Assembly: GCF_000266905.1 (NCBI RefSeq)
Contig: NC_018027.1
Coordinates: forward strand, 1,240,001-1,304,000
Reading direction: 5' to 3'
DNA: 64,000 nucleotides
Origin: Mycolicibacterium chubuense NBB4
GTDB lineage: Bacteria; Actinomycetota; Actinomycetes; Mycobacteriales; Mycobacteriaceae
The translations under genes were made by a program, and so were the position numbers. This document shows, one piece after another, positions 1 to 8,224 of the stretch. The notes below the pieces were generated by a model. It had not been told where the DNA came from and did no database searches. It was given only the letters and a program-made list of their open reading frames with translations. The stretch's first letter is position 1. The number at the start of each line of letters is the position of its first letter.

Positions 1-1053
1 GACGTCGCCGGAATGGCCCACCACCGGGTCCGGGTCACGACGCCGGACGGCAAGGTCGGTGTGCTCAAGGCCGACGTCGTGCTGATCGCCACCGGCGCCA
101 GCCCACGCGTGCTGCCGGGCGCGGTGCCCGACGGCGAGCGCATCCTCACCTGGCGGCACGTCTACGACCTCGACGAGCTGCCCGAGCACCTGATCATCGT
201 CGGCTCGGGGGTGACAGGCGCGGAGTTCTGCAACGCCTACACCGAACTCGGCGTGACGGTGACGGTCGTCGCGAGCCGCGATCAGATCCTGCCGCACGAG
301 GACTCCGACGCCGCGGCCGCGCTCGAGCAGGTGTTCGCCGAGCGCGGCGTGACCCTGGTCAAGAACGCCCGCGCGGAGTCGGTCAAGCGCACCGAGAAGG
401 GCGTGCGGGTGACGATGGCCGACGGCCGCGTCGTCGACGGCAGCCACGCGCTGATGACCGTCGGGTCGGTGCCCAACACCCGCGGTCTGGGCCTGGAACG
501 GGTCGGCGTCGAGCTCAACCCCGGCGGCTACATCCCCGTCGACCGGGTGTCCCGCACGCCCGCGTCCGGCATCTACGCCGCCGGGGACTGCACCGGGCTG
601 CTGCCGCTGGCGTCGGTGGCCGCCATGCAGGGCCGCATCGCGATGTACCACGCGCTCGGGGAAGGCGTGTCCCCGATCCGCCTGCGCACGGTCGCGGCGG
701 CGACGTTCACCCGGCCCGAGATCGGCGCGGTGGGCATCCCGCAGTCGGCGATCGACAACGGCACCGTGCCCGCGCGCACCCTGATGTTGCCGCTGAACAC
801 CAACGCCAGGGCGAAGATGTCGCTGCTCCGGCACGGTTTCGTCAAGATCTTCTGCCGGCCCGCCACCGGTGTGGTGATCGGCGGTGTGGTGGTGGCGCCG
901 ATCGCCTCGGAGCTGATCCTGCCGATCGCGCTGGCGGTGCAGAACCGCATCTCGGTGACCGATCTGGCCCAGACGCTGTCGGTGTATCCGTCGCTGTCGG
1001 GGTCCATCGTGGAGGCCGCCCGCCGACTCATGACGCACGACGATCTCGACTGA
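1..1053 (+). CDS. lpdA: NAD(P)H quinone reductase / dihydrolipoamide dehydrogenase-like flavoprotein, 5' partial
   Basis: The frame is open from base 1, so about 350 C-terminal residues are visible and the FAD-binding N-terminus lies upstream of the window. A second Rossmann motif (GSGVTGAEF, about residue 68 of the visible part) binds NAD(P)H. The GDCTG motif near residue 197 closes the FAD site. The C-terminal dimerisation domain ends at TGA 1051-1053. It belongs to the pyridine nucleotide-disulfide oxidoreductase family. Synteny with glpD2 just downstream matches mycobacterial lpdA (Rv3303c), which is described as a quinone reductase rather than a true lipoamide dehydrogenase. The redox-cysteine region is outside the window, so that point cannot be checked here. 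Confidence 0.88.
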   Translation, partial: DVAGMAHHRVRVTTPDGKVGVLKADVVLIATGASPRVLPGAVPDGERILTWRHVYDLDELPEHLIIVGSGVTGAEFCNAYTELGVTVTVVASRDQILPHEDSDAAAALEQVFAERGVTLVKNARAESVKRTEKGVRVTMADGRVVDGSHALMTVGSVPNTRGLGLERVGVELNPGGYIPVDRVSRTPASGIYAAGDCTGLLPLASVAAMQGRIAMYHALGEGVSPIRLRTVAAATFTRPEIGAVGIPQSAIDNGTVPARTLMLPLNTNARAKMSLLRHGFVKIFCRPATGVVIGGVVVAPIASELILPIALAVQNRISVTDLAQTLSVYPSLSGSIVEAARRLMTHDDLD

Positions 1054-1106
1054 CACGTAGCCTGGGGACGACAACCGTACTGACGAGTAACGAGGAGCCG
1101 GTCCAC

Positions 1107-2852
1107 GTGAGTGACCTGATCCCCGCTTCGGGTGACGGCGAGACGTTCCTGGGGCCCGACCAGCGCCGGCACGCGTGGGAGCGGCTCGGGAGCGAACAGT
1201 TCGACGTCGTGGTGATCGGCGGCGGGGTCGTCGGCGCCGGCGCGGCCCTGGACGCGGCGACCCGCGGGCTGAAGGTGGCGCTGGTGGAGGCCCGCGACTT
1301 CGCGTCGGGCACCTCGAGCCGCAGCAGCAAGATGTTCCACGGCGGTCTGCGCTACCTCGAGCAGCTGGAGTTCGGTCTGGTGCGCGAGGCGCTGCACGAG
1401 CGCGAGCTGTCGCTGACGACGCTGGCGCCGCATCTGGTCAAGCCGCTGCCGTTTCTGTTCCCGCTGACCAACCGGTGGTGGGAGCGGCCCTACATCGCCG
1501 CGGGCATCATGCTCTACGACCAGCTGGGCGGCGCGAAATCCGTTCCGGCGCAGAAACATCTGACGCGGGCGGGAGCGTTGCGGCTCTCACCGGGGTTGAA
1601 GCGCTCGTCGCTGATCGGCGGAATCCGTTACTACGACACCGTCGTCGACGACGCCCGGCACACGATGATGGTGGCACGCACCGCGGCGCACTACGGCGCA
1701 GTGGTGCGGACATCGACGCAGGTCGTCGCGCTGCTGCGCGAGGGTGACCGGGTGACCGGGGTGCGGGTGCGTGATTCCGAAGACGGTGCGGTGACCGAGG
1801 TCCGCGGCCACGTCGTGGTCAACGCGACCGGGGTGTGGACCGACGAGATCCAGGCATTGTCCAAGCAGCGCGGCCGGTTTCGCGTGCGCGCGTCCAAGGG
1901 CGTGCACGTCGTGGTCCCGCGCGACCGCATCGTCAGCGAGGTCGCGATCATCCTTCGCACCGAGAAGTCGGTGCTGTTCGTCATCCCGTGGGGCACGCAC
2001 TGGATCATCGGGACCACCGACACCGACTGGAATCTCGACCTGGCGCACCCGGCGGCCACCAAGGCCGACATCGACTACATCCTCGGCCATGTCAACAAGG
2101 TCCTCGCGACGCCGTTGACGCACGACGACATCGACGGCGTCTACGCGGGTCTGCGGCCGCTGCTGGCCGGCGAGAGCGAGGAGACCTCCAAGCTGTCCCG
2201 CGAGCACGCCGTCGCGGTGCCGGCGCCGGGCCTGGTCGCGATCGCCGGCGGTAAGTACACCACCTACCGGGTGATGGGCGAGGACGCGATCGACGCCGCG
2301 GCGGAGTTCGTCCCGACGCGGGTGGCGCCGTCGATCACCGAGAAGGTGCCGCTGATGGGCGCCGACGGCTACTTCGCCCTGGTGAACCAAACCCAAAGCG
2401 TCGGAGCGCGTTACGGCTTGCACCCGTATCGGGTGCGGCATCTGCTCGACCGGTACGGCTCGCTCATCCACGAGGTGCTCAGCCTCGCCGAGGACCGGCC
2501 GGAGTTGCTGGATCCCGTCACCGCCGCGCCCGTCTACCTCAAGGTGGAGGCGGCCTACGCGGCCGCGGCGGAGGGGGCGCTGCACCTCGAGGACATCCTG
2601 GCGCGCCGCATGCGGATCTCGATCGAATACCCGCACCGCGGTGTCGACTGCGCCCGCGAGGTCGCCGGAATCGTTGCGCCCGTGCTGGGTTGGAGCGCCG
2701 AGGACGTCGACCGTGAGGTGGCGACCTACCTCGCCCGGGTGGAGGCCGAGGTGCTCTCCCAGGAGCAGCCCGACGACGAGTCCGCCGACGCGCTGCGGGT
2801 CGCGGCGCCGGAGGCGCGCGCCGAGATCCTCGAACCGGTGCCGCTGAATTGA
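1107..2852 (+). CDS. glpD2: FAD-dependent glycerol-3-phosphate dehydrogenase
   Basis: 581 aa with a GTG start 53 bp after lpdA, preceded by a GAGGAG ribosome site. The N-terminal FAD-binding motif GGGVVGAGAALDAATRG (about residues 38-54) is followed by the family signature SRSSKMFHGGLRYLEQ, where a flavin-contacting segment sits. GTTDTDW and GGKYTTYR in the middle are also typical of GlpD. The C-terminal about 130 aa form the helical DAO_C cap. It oxidises sn-glycerol 3-phosphate to dihydroxyacetone phosphate and passes electrons to quinone at the membrane. Its placement after lpdA and before a pseudouridine synthase gives the mycobacterial glpD2 neighbourhood. The last codons overlap the TTG start of the next gene, suggesting co-translation. 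Confidence 0.92.
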   Translation: MSDLIPASGDGETFLGPDQRRHAWERLGSEQFDVVVIGGGVVGAGAALDAATRGLKVALVEARDFASGTSSRSSKMFHGGLRYLEQLEFGLVREALHERELSLTTLAPHLVKPLPFLFPLTNRWWERPYIAAGIMLYDQLGGAKSVPAQKHLTRAGALRLSPGLKRSSLIGGIRYYDTVVDDARHTMMVARTAAHYGAVVRTSTQVVALLREGDRVTGVRVRDSEDGAVTEVRGHVVVNATGVWTDEIQALSKQRGRFRVRASKGVHVVVPRDRIVSEVAIILRTEKSVLFVIPWGTHWIIGTTDTDWNLDLAHPAATKADIDYILGHVNKVLATPLTHDDIDGVYAGLRPLLAGESEETSKLSREHAVAVPAPGLVAIAGGKYTTYRVMGEDAIDAAAEFVPTRVAPSITEKVPLMGADGYFALVNQTQSVGARYGLHPYRVRHLLDRYGSLIHEVLSLAEDRPELLDPVTAAPVYLKVEAAYAAAAEGALHLEDILARRMRISIEYPHRGVDCAREVAGIVAPVLGWSAEDVDREVATYLARVEAEVLSQEQPDDESADALRVAAPEARAEILEPVPLN

Positions 2853-3697
2853 GAGCGCCGCCGCCGCTGCCGGTGCGTGACGGCCTGGGGCCGGCGCGGG
2901 TGCGGGTGCAGGGCGGCAACCTCGCCGAGGAGTTCGAGCGACGCTGGGGTTCTGGCGCGAAAGTGCTTGCCGGAGAGGTGTTCTGCGCGGACGGCACGGT
3001 GGCCGACGCGGCGACGGTGTTGCGGCCGGGCGCCCACGTGTTCCTGTACCGCGAGCTGCCCGACGAAGTCCCGGTCCCGTTCGACCTGCCCGTCCTGCAC
3101 CGCGACGAGGATCTCGTCGTCGTCGACAAGCCGCATTTCCTCGCCACGATGCCGCGGGGACGCCACGTCGCGCAGACGGCGCTCGTGCGGTTGCGCCGCG
3201 AGCTGGGGCTGCCCGAGCTCAGCCCGGCGCACCGGCTGGACCGGCTGACGGCCGGGGTACTGGTCTTCACGGTGCGACGCGAGGTCCGCGGCGCGTATCA
3301 GACGCTGTTCGCGCAGGGCCGGGTGCACAAGACCTACCTGGCGCGGGCCGGTGTGGACCCGTCGCTGGACTTCCCGCGCACGGTGCGGAGCCGGATCGTC
3401 AAGCGCCGCGGCTGCCTGCAGGCCGTCGAGGAGCCGGGGGAGCCCAACGCCGAGACGGTCGTCGAGCACTCCGGCGACGGACGCTACCGGCTGACGCCCC
3501 GCACCGGTCGCACGCACCAACTGCGGGTGCACATGGCGTCACTGGGGCTACCGATCGCCGGCGACCCGCTGTATCCCCGGGTGATCGACGTCGCGGCCGA
3601 CGACTTCTCCACGCCGCTGCAGCTTCTCGCGCACCGGCTGGAATTCGTGGATCCGCGCAGCGGTCAGATGCGGGTGTTCACCAGCACCCGCACATAG
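2849..3697 (+). CDS. RluA/RsuA-type pseudouridine synthase
   Basis: 282 aa from a TTG start that overlaps the glpD2 stop (TTGA). A GTG further in could be the true start, because the first 20 residues are proline-rich and not conserved-looking. The catalytic segment AHRLDRLTAGVLVFT (about residues 129-143) holds the invariant Asp in the HRLDR motif. The RTGRTHQLRVHMASLGLPIAGDPLYP stretch near residue 215 is the second hallmark of the RluA family. It should isomerise uridine to pseudouridine in rRNA or tRNA. The target cannot be told from sequence. Equivalent to Rv3300c by position. It ends directly at a 61-bp hairpin-forming repeat. Confidence 0.88.
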   Translation: MRAPPPLPVRDGLGPARVRVQGGNLAEEFERRWGSGAKVLAGEVFCADGTVADAATVLRPGAHVFLYRELPDEVPVPFDLPVLHRDEDLVVVDKPHFLATMPRGRHVAQTALVRLRRELGLPELSPAHRLDRLTAGVLVFTVRREVRGAYQTLFAQGRVHKTYLARAGVDPSLDFPRTVRSRIVKRRGCLQAVEEPGEPNAETVVEHSGDGRYRLTPRTGRTHQLRVHMASLGLPIAGDPLYPRVIDVAADDFSTPLQLLAHRLEFVDPRSGQMRVFTSTRT

Positions 3698-3758
3698 GTG
3701 TGCGCTCAGATCGCAATTCCCCTCGGGCTCTCACGCGTATTGCGATCTGAACGCACAC
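3698..3758. repeat. Intergenic palindrome (different arms from the 63-bp family)
   Basis: A 20-bp arm at 3698-3717 (beginning GTGTGCGCTCAGATCGC) is repeated inverted at 3739-3758 with one mismatch, around a 21-nt spacer. It starts one base after the TAG of the pseudouridine synthase. The stem could act as a transcription terminator, but there is no clear T-run. The architecture resembles the 63-bp repeats further on, but the arm sequence is unrelated. Only one copy was seen in this window. Confidence 0.8.
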
Positions 3759-3861
3759 GGTGCGGGCGGCAACGCTGCTTGTTGTGCCCGCCCACGGCGG
3801 CGGCGCTTGCGCTCCCCCGCCCGCTTCCGTGGCCGTGCGGTCCCCGATCCGCACAGGAGGA

Positions 3862-4035
3862 ATGTACGACATCGTCAGGGAGTTCGCTGAACGAATTGTG
3901 GAACTCACGAAGAACTTTTTCACGTGGGAATCTGTAGGCAATACGAATGTATTACGTCTTTGCCCACTGGTCCGCCGTGACCGCTACGAAATCAGTTGGG
4001 GCCGATGCGAGGTTGGGGGGCCCGTCGTGCTGTGA
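3862..4035 (+). CDS. Possible small protein (57 aa)
   Basis: An AGGAGG ribosome site lies 4-5 nt before ATG 3862. The reading frame runs 57 codons and begins MYDIVREFAERIVELTKNFF, which could form an amphipathic helix. Base composition here is less GC-rich than the neighbours, and codon use after residue 25 looks unlike a highly adapted gene. I recognise no family. It occupies an otherwise empty 490-bp gap, so it may be a real small gene, a decayed gene or chance. Confidence 0.25.
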   Translation: MYDIVREFAERIVELTKNFFTWESVGNTNVLRLCPLVRRDRYEISWGRCEVGGPVVL

Positions 4036-4186
4036 CGATGGTGCGGACCGGCACGCGAACGGGGCAGTCTGGCAAATCCTCGATGGGTCCTGACCCCCAG
4101 ACTTGGGCGCGTTCGAGCCTCGGCCGGGCGCTCCGGCTGCCACAATCGGCAGGGTCTGCGGCGCGGTCGCAGGGAACGGAGTGGAT

Positions 4187-4525
4187 GTGCGCAGAACCTG
4201 GCTCGTCGCGGTGGCCGCGGTGATCGTCGGCGGGTCGACACCCGTGCTGATCCCCGCGCCGGCCGCCCACGCGATCTGCGGCTCGGTCGGAGGCGTGCAC
4301 GTCGACGTCTCGGGCTGCTCGGACCCGCTGTACGAGCTCAACGACGTCTACGACACGCCACCGCCGCCACCGCCGCCCCCGCCGCCGCCGGGCGCCCCGC
4401 CGCCCCCGCCGGGCGAGGCGCCGCCTCCGCCGCCTCCACCACCACCCCCGCCGCCGCCTCCACCACCCGACGTCAGCGTGTGCGCCGACGTCGGCCGCCG
4501 GATCAGCGTGAGCGGGTGCGTGTAG
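4187..4525 (+). CDS. Exported proline-rich small protein
   Basis: About 112 aa from GTG 4187, with GGAG five bases upstream; GTG 4181 is an alternative. A signal peptide (MRRTWLVAVAAVIVGG, ending near PAAHA) is followed by a short Cys-containing segment and then about 50 residues that are almost all proline with a few Gly, Ala and Glu. A closing segment (DVSVCADVGRRISVSGCV) has a VxVSGC motif resembling the HVDVSGCSD before the proline tract. The four cysteines could form disulfides outside the cell. The stop codon TAG overlaps the GTG start of the following SDR gene. Function unknown. Confidence 0.7.
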   Translation: MRRTWLVAVAAVIVGGSTPVLIPAPAAHAICGSVGGVHVDVSGCSDPLYELNDVYDTPPPPPPPPPPPGAPPPPPGEAPPPPPPPPPPPPPPPPDVSVCADVGRRISVSGCV

Positions 4526-5295
4526 TGGATCGCGCATCGTTCGACCGGCTGTTCGACATGACCGACCGGACCGTCATCGTCACCGGCGGCACCCGGGGGA
4601 TCGGGCTGGCGCTGGCCGAGGGCTACGTGCTGGCCGGCGCGCGCGTCGTCGTCGCGAGCCGCAAGGCCGACGCCTGCGAGCAGGCGGCCCAGCATCTGCG
4701 GGGTCTCGGCGGCTCGGCGATCGGCGTGCCGACGCACCTCGGTGCCGTCGACGACCTCGGCGCCCTGGTGGAGCGCACCGTCTCGGAGTTCGGCGGCGTG
4801 GACGTCCTGGTCAACAACGCCGCCAACCCGTTGGCGCAGCCGCTGGGGCAGATCACCGTGGACGCGCTGACGAAATCGTTCGAGGTGAACCTGCAGGGGC
4901 CGGTGCTGCTGGTGCAGGAGGCGCTGCCGCACCTGAAGGCCAGCCCGCACGCCGCGGTGCTGAACATGGTGTCGATCGGGGCGTTCATCTTCGCGCCGAT
5001 GCTGTCGATCTATGCGTCGATGAAGGCCGCGCTGATGTCGTTCACGCGGTCGATGGCCGCTGAGTTCGTGCACGACGGCATCCGGGTGAACGCGCTCGCG
5101 CCGGGGCCGGTGGACACCGACATGATGCGCAAGAACCCGCAGGAGGCCATCGACGGCATGGTGAACGGGACGCTGATGCGCCGGCTCGCCACGGCCGACG
5201 AAATGGTAGGCGCCGCACTGTTGTTGACCTCCGACGCGGGCAGCTACCTGACGGGCCAGGTGATCATGGTCGACGGCGGCGGCACCCCCCGCTGA
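4525..5295 (+). CDS. Short-chain dehydrogenase/reductase
   Basis: 256 aa. The GTG start shares its first base with the preceding TAG (TAGTG), so the two genes are translationally linked. The cofactor motif TGGTRGIG (about residues 18-25), NNAA (about residue 93), the catalytic Ser in MVSIGAF and the Y-x3-K pair in YASMKAA identify a classical SDR. The tail TGQVIMVDGGGTPR is typical of the FabG-like branch. NAD(P)H-dependent oxidoreductase of unknown substrate. Conserved-looking over its whole length. A 63-bp palindrome separates its 3' end from a convergent TetR gene. Confidence 0.9.
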   Translation: MDRASFDRLFDMTDRTVIVTGGTRGIGLALAEGYVLAGARVVVASRKADACEQAAQHLRGLGGSAIGVPTHLGAVDDLGALVERTVSEFGGVDVLVNNAANPLAQPLGQITVDALTKSFEVNLQGPVLLVQEALPHLKASPHAAVLNMVSIGAFIFAPMLSIYASMKAALMSFTRSMAAEFVHDGIRVNALAPGPVDTDMMRKNPQEAIDGMVNGTLMRRLATADEMVGAALLLTSDAGSYLTGQVIMVDGGGTPR

Positions 5296-5308
5296 GCGGC
5301 CCGGTTCC

Positions 5309-5371
5309 CGCCGAACTTGCATTCCGCGCGGTGCTCACTCGATTTTTGCCGCGTGGAATGCAATTTCGGCG
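5309..5371. repeat. 63-bp palindromic repeat, copy A
   Basis: The left arm (5309-5331, beginning CGCCGAACTTGCATTCC) and right arm (5349-5371) pair with two mismatches in 23, around a 17-nt spacer containing CACTCGATTTTT. It lies between the convergent ends of the SDR and TetR genes, where a two-way terminator would be useful. Confidence 0.9.
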
Positions 5372-5374
5372 CGG

Positions 5375-5980
5375 TCAGGGGCGCCGGCGTCGGTGGTCGA
5401 TCGCGGTGCCGTCCCAGCGGCGCAGGTAAGCGCGAAGTTCCTCGCCGGTGCGCGGCGGGCGGCCCGGGTCGATGACGAACGACTGCAGGGTGCGCAGCAT
5501 GTGCTCGGCCACGTCGGCGATGTCGGCCTCGGTGAATCCTTCGGCGGCCCAGTCCACGCTGAAGCGGTGGAGGATCGAGCGGGCCAGCTCCAGTGCCGTG
5601 TCGGACGTGACGCTCGCACTGAAGGATCCGGTGTGCTCGGGCGTGAGCAGCAGCCGGATGTAGGGGTCGTGCGGAAGCGCCTCGAGCGTGTAGGCGATGC
5701 CCTCGACCACCGCGGCGGACGGATCGGTGATCCCTGCCAGGTGTCCGGCCAGCAGGTCCAGGAAGCCCGACGCCGAGTCCAGCGCGGCGGCCTCCAGCAG
5801 TGCGTCGGTGCTGGGGAAGTAGCGGTAGACCGTCTGGCGGGTGACGCCGACGGCTCGGGCGATGTCGGCGATGTTCACGGCGCCGCTGCGGTCGATCGAG
5901 GTCTTGGCGGCCGCGAGGATGCGTGCGGCCGCCTCCTCGTCGGAGGCAGGCGTGTTTCCCGACCAACCGTGGCTTCGCAT
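5375..5980 (-). CDS. TetR-family transcriptional regulator
   Basis: 201 aa. ATG 5980 is chosen because GGAGGAG lies just upstream; the longer frame reads back through a palindromic repeat. The N-terminal helix-turn-helix (INIADIARAVGVTRQTVYRYFPSTDALLEAA region, about residues 38-67) is typical of TetR. The C-terminal ligand domain is not recognisable further. It is divergent from the Rieske oxygenase gene at 6100, so it probably controls that gene and itself. The 63-bp repeat copy B lies in the shared promoter region. Confidence 0.88.
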   Translation of the reverse strand: MRSHGWSGNTPASDEEAAARILAAAKTSIDRSGAVNIADIARAVGVTRQTVYRYFPSTDALLEAAALDSASGFLDLLAGHLAGITDPSAAVVEGIAYTLEALPHDPYIRLLLTPEHTGSFSASVTSDTALELARSILHRFSVDWAAEGFTEADIADVAEHMLRTLQSFVIDPGRPPRTGEELRAYLRRWDGTAIDHRRRRP

Positions 5981-5991
5981 ATCTCCTCCTT

Positions 5992-6054
5992 CGCCGAAAC
6001 TGTATTCCACGAGGGGTTTTGTCGAGTTTCGCCTCCGTAGATGCAATCTCGGCC
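5992..6054. repeat. 63-bp palindromic repeat, copy B (degenerate)
   Basis: Left arm 5992-6014 begins CGCCGAAACTGTATTCCAC. Right arm 6032-6054 is diverged. The 17-nt spacer keeps TCGAGTTTC, as in copies F and (nearly) G. It sits between the divergent TetR and Rieske genes, where it occupies the 5' leader of the regulator. Confidence 0.75.
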
Positions 6055-6099
6055 GCCAATGCTGGCCATACGCTGCGAGCAATGTGTATGGTCACTTCT

Positions 6100-7257
6100 A
6101 TGGCGACGCAGACCCCGCTGGACCGGACGCTCACCGAACGAGGCCTCGCGCTCGTCAACGGCCGGACCACCGACATGGCGGAATCGGTGCTGCGCGTGCC
6201 GTTGCACTACTACCGCGACCCGAAGATCACCGAGATCGAAGAGTCGGCGATTCTGCGGCGCACCCCGCTGGCCATCGTGCCCAGCAGCCAGCTGCCGCAC
6301 GCTCACGACTACCTGGTGCGCTCGGTGCTGGGGGATTCACTGCTCGTCACGCGCGACGCCGACGGTCGCGCCCATGTGTTCCTCAACTACTGCCGGCACC
6401 GCGGCGCGATGCCGGCATGCGGCAGCGGCAACACCCGCCGCTTCGTATGTCCTTATCACGCATGGAATTACGACAGCGCGGGGCGCTTGGTGCGCATTCC
6501 GGGCCGCGCAGGCTTCGCCGGCACGGACCTGAGCGCCTACGGGTTGGTCGAGTTGCCGAACGAGGAGCGCTTCGGCTTCGTCTGGGCGGTGCTGACCGCG
6601 GGTTCGGAGATCGATCTCGACGCCCACCTCGGCGACTTCGCCGCGGAACTGCAGCAGTGGGACTACAGCTCCTACGGCTACCACGACGACCGCGAATTCG
6701 AGTCGGAGACCAGCTGGAAGGGGGCCCTCGAGGCGTTCGCCGAGGGCTATCACTTCCCGTTCGTGCACGGCCAGAGCGTCATCGGACTGAACACCGTCGC
6801 CAACACCCACGTCTATGACGAGTGGGGCCGTCATCATCGGATCGGCTTCCCGTTCAACAACATCGCCGATCTCAACGACAACCCGGCCGAGGACTGGAGC
6901 CCGCTCGCCCGGATGGGCGTCATCTACTGGGTCTATCCCAATCTCATCCTCGCCAACAGCCCGGTCGGCGTGGAGGTCATCGACATCCTGCCCGCCGGTG
7001 CCCCGACCCGGTGCACGGTCCGGCACAGCTGGATGGCGCGCTACCCGGCCACCGACGACGCCCAGCGGGTCTTCTACGACGAGGTCTACCGCCAGGTGCA
7101 CGCCGCCGTGCGCGACGAGGACTTCGTCATGCTCCCGCAGTGCGGCGAGGGCGTGCGGCACGGCCAGCACGACCACATGCTGATCGGCCGCAACGAGATC
7201 GGCGTGCAGCACATGATCCGGGTGCTCGCCGGCGATCTCGGCGTCGCGCTGGCCTGA
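6100..7257 (+). CDS. Rieske [2Fe-2S] ring-hydroxylating oxygenase alpha subunit-like protein
   Basis: About 385 aa from ATG 6100 (in-frame ATGs at 6082 and 6088 are possible; no clear ribosome site decides). Rieske cluster ligands are visible as C98-x-H100 and C117-x2-H120 in NYCRHRG...CPYHAWNY. The mononuclear iron site is suggested by EGYHFPFVH, giving His-x4-His, in the catalytic domain. Such proteins hydroxylate aromatic or steroid substrates using electrons from a separate reductase. No reductase is adjacent here, though a ferredoxin reductase lies 2 kb downstream. Probably regulated by the divergent TetR. Substrate unknown. Confidence 0.88.
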   Translation: MATQTPLDRTLTERGLALVNGRTTDMAESVLRVPLHYYRDPKITEIEESAILRRTPLAIVPSSQLPHAHDYLVRSVLGDSLLVTRDADGRAHVFLNYCRHRGAMPACGSGNTRRFVCPYHAWNYDSAGRLVRIPGRAGFAGTDLSAYGLVELPNEERFGFVWAVLTAGSEIDLDAHLGDFAAELQQWDYSSYGYHDDREFESETSWKGALEAFAEGYHFPFVHGQSVIGLNTVANTHVYDEWGRHHRIGFPFNNIADLNDNPAEDWSPLARMGVIYWVYPNLILANSPVGVEVIDILPAGAPTRCTVRHSWMARYPATDDAQRVFYDEVYRQVHAAVRDEDFVMLPQCGEGVRHGQHDHMLIGRNEIGVQHMIRVLAGDLGVALA

Positions 7258-7261
7258 TCTC

Positions 7262-7324
7262 CGCCGAACTTGCATTCCGCGCGGCGCTTTCTCGCATTTT
7301 TGCGCGTGGAATGCAATTTCGGCG
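7262..7324. repeat. 63-bp palindromic repeat, copy C
   Basis: Left arm 7262-7284 is identical to that of copy A. Right arm 7302-7324 is nearly identical. The 17-nt spacer is TC/T-rich (CTCGCATTTTT). It lies between the convergent Rieske and enoyl-CoA hydratase genes. Confidence 0.9.
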
Positions 7325-7337
7325 CCTGGGCGCCCGC

Positions 7338-8120
7338 TCAGGATTTGCGCAGGATCTTCGACGCCGCTTCGCGCATCTCTCCACTGGTCGACGCGACGAT
7401 CTGGCTGCGGTTCTCCAAGTGCAACGCGGTCTCCAGCGACGACGCCTCCAGGTTCGCCCACAGCACCTGCTTGGTCGACTCGACCCCGAACTTGCCGTAG
7501 CCGCAGAGGGTTTCGGCGATGACCAGCGCCTCATCGACCGGCGATTCGACGATCCGCGACACCAGGCCCACCCGCAGCGCTTCGTCGGCGTCGACCGTGC
7601 GTGCCGTCAGGATCATGTCGAAAGCCGCTCCGGCGCCGATGATGCGCGGCAGCGTGTAGCTCACGCCGATGTCGCAGCCACCGAGGCCGAGCTTGATGAA
7701 CTGCGTGCAGAACCGTGCCGTCGGCGCCGCGACCCGGATGTCGCAGGCCGCGGCGATACCGAGGCCGCCGCCGTAGGCGACACCGTTGACCGCCGCGATC
7801 ACCGGCTGACGCAGCCGGTGGATTTTCGCCGTCAGCTCGGCGATGCGTTCCTGCCAGCGCATGCCCGACCGTGGGAACTCCACGCCGCTGCCGGCTTCCG
7901 CTGGATTCGGCGCGGTCAGATCCAGGCCCGAGCAGAAGCCGCGACCCGCGCCGGTCAGCACGATCACCCGCGTGACGTTGTCGGCGGCTGCCAGCGCATC
8001 GAGCGCGGCGTGCAACGCTTCGACGAGTTCGTAGGACAGCGCGTTGAGCTTCTCGGGCCGGTTGAGGGTGAGGACGGCGATCTCCGGCTGGGGGTGTGTC
8101 ACTTCGAGAACGGCAGCCAT
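7338..8120 (-). CDS. Enoyl-CoA hydratase/isomerase family protein
   Basis: 260 aa from ATG 8120 (MAAVLEVTHPQPEIAV). The crotonase fold is shown by LNRPEKLNAL, GRGFCSGLDL and the oxyanion-hole segment AAVNGVAYGGGLGIAAACDIR. The region usually carrying catalytic Glu reads LGLGGCDIGVSYTLPR, with Asp where many hydratases have Glu. That favours an isomerase- or hydrolase-like activity or a less typical hydratase. It would act on a CoA-thioester in fatty acid, sterol or related breakdown. A TetR gene lies upstream on the same strand, separated by repeat copy D. Exact substrate unknown. Confidence 0.88.
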   Translation of the reverse strand: MAAVLEVTHPQPEIAVLTLNRPEKLNALSYELVEALHAALDALAAADNVTRVIVLTGAGRGFCSGLDLTAPNPAEAGSGVEFPRSGMRWQERIAELTAKIHRLRQPVIAAVNGVAYGGGLGIAAACDIRVAAPTARFCTQFIKLGLGGCDIGVSYTLPRIIGAGAAFDMILTARTVDADEALRVGLVSRIVESPVDEALVIAETLCGYGKFGVESTKQVLWANLEASSLETALHLENRSQIVASTSGEMREAASKILRKS

Positions 8121-8153
8121 GCGTTTCACGCTAGTCAGTTTCGGGCGCGTCGC

Positions 8154-8216
8154 CGCCGAAACTGTATTCCACGCGGTCTTTTCGGCGTCTCGGCAACAGC
8201 GATAGCAGTCTCGCGG
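8154..8216. repeat. 63-bp palindromic repeat, copy D (right arm decayed)
   Basis: Left arm 8154-8176 shares its first 19 bases with copy B (CGCCGAAACTGTATTCCAC). The right-arm position 8194-8216 matches the consensus at only about half of its bases. It lies between a TetR stop codon and the enoyl-CoA hydratase start, both on the minus strand. Confidence 0.65.
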
Positions 8217-8224
8217 CAGGCGGG

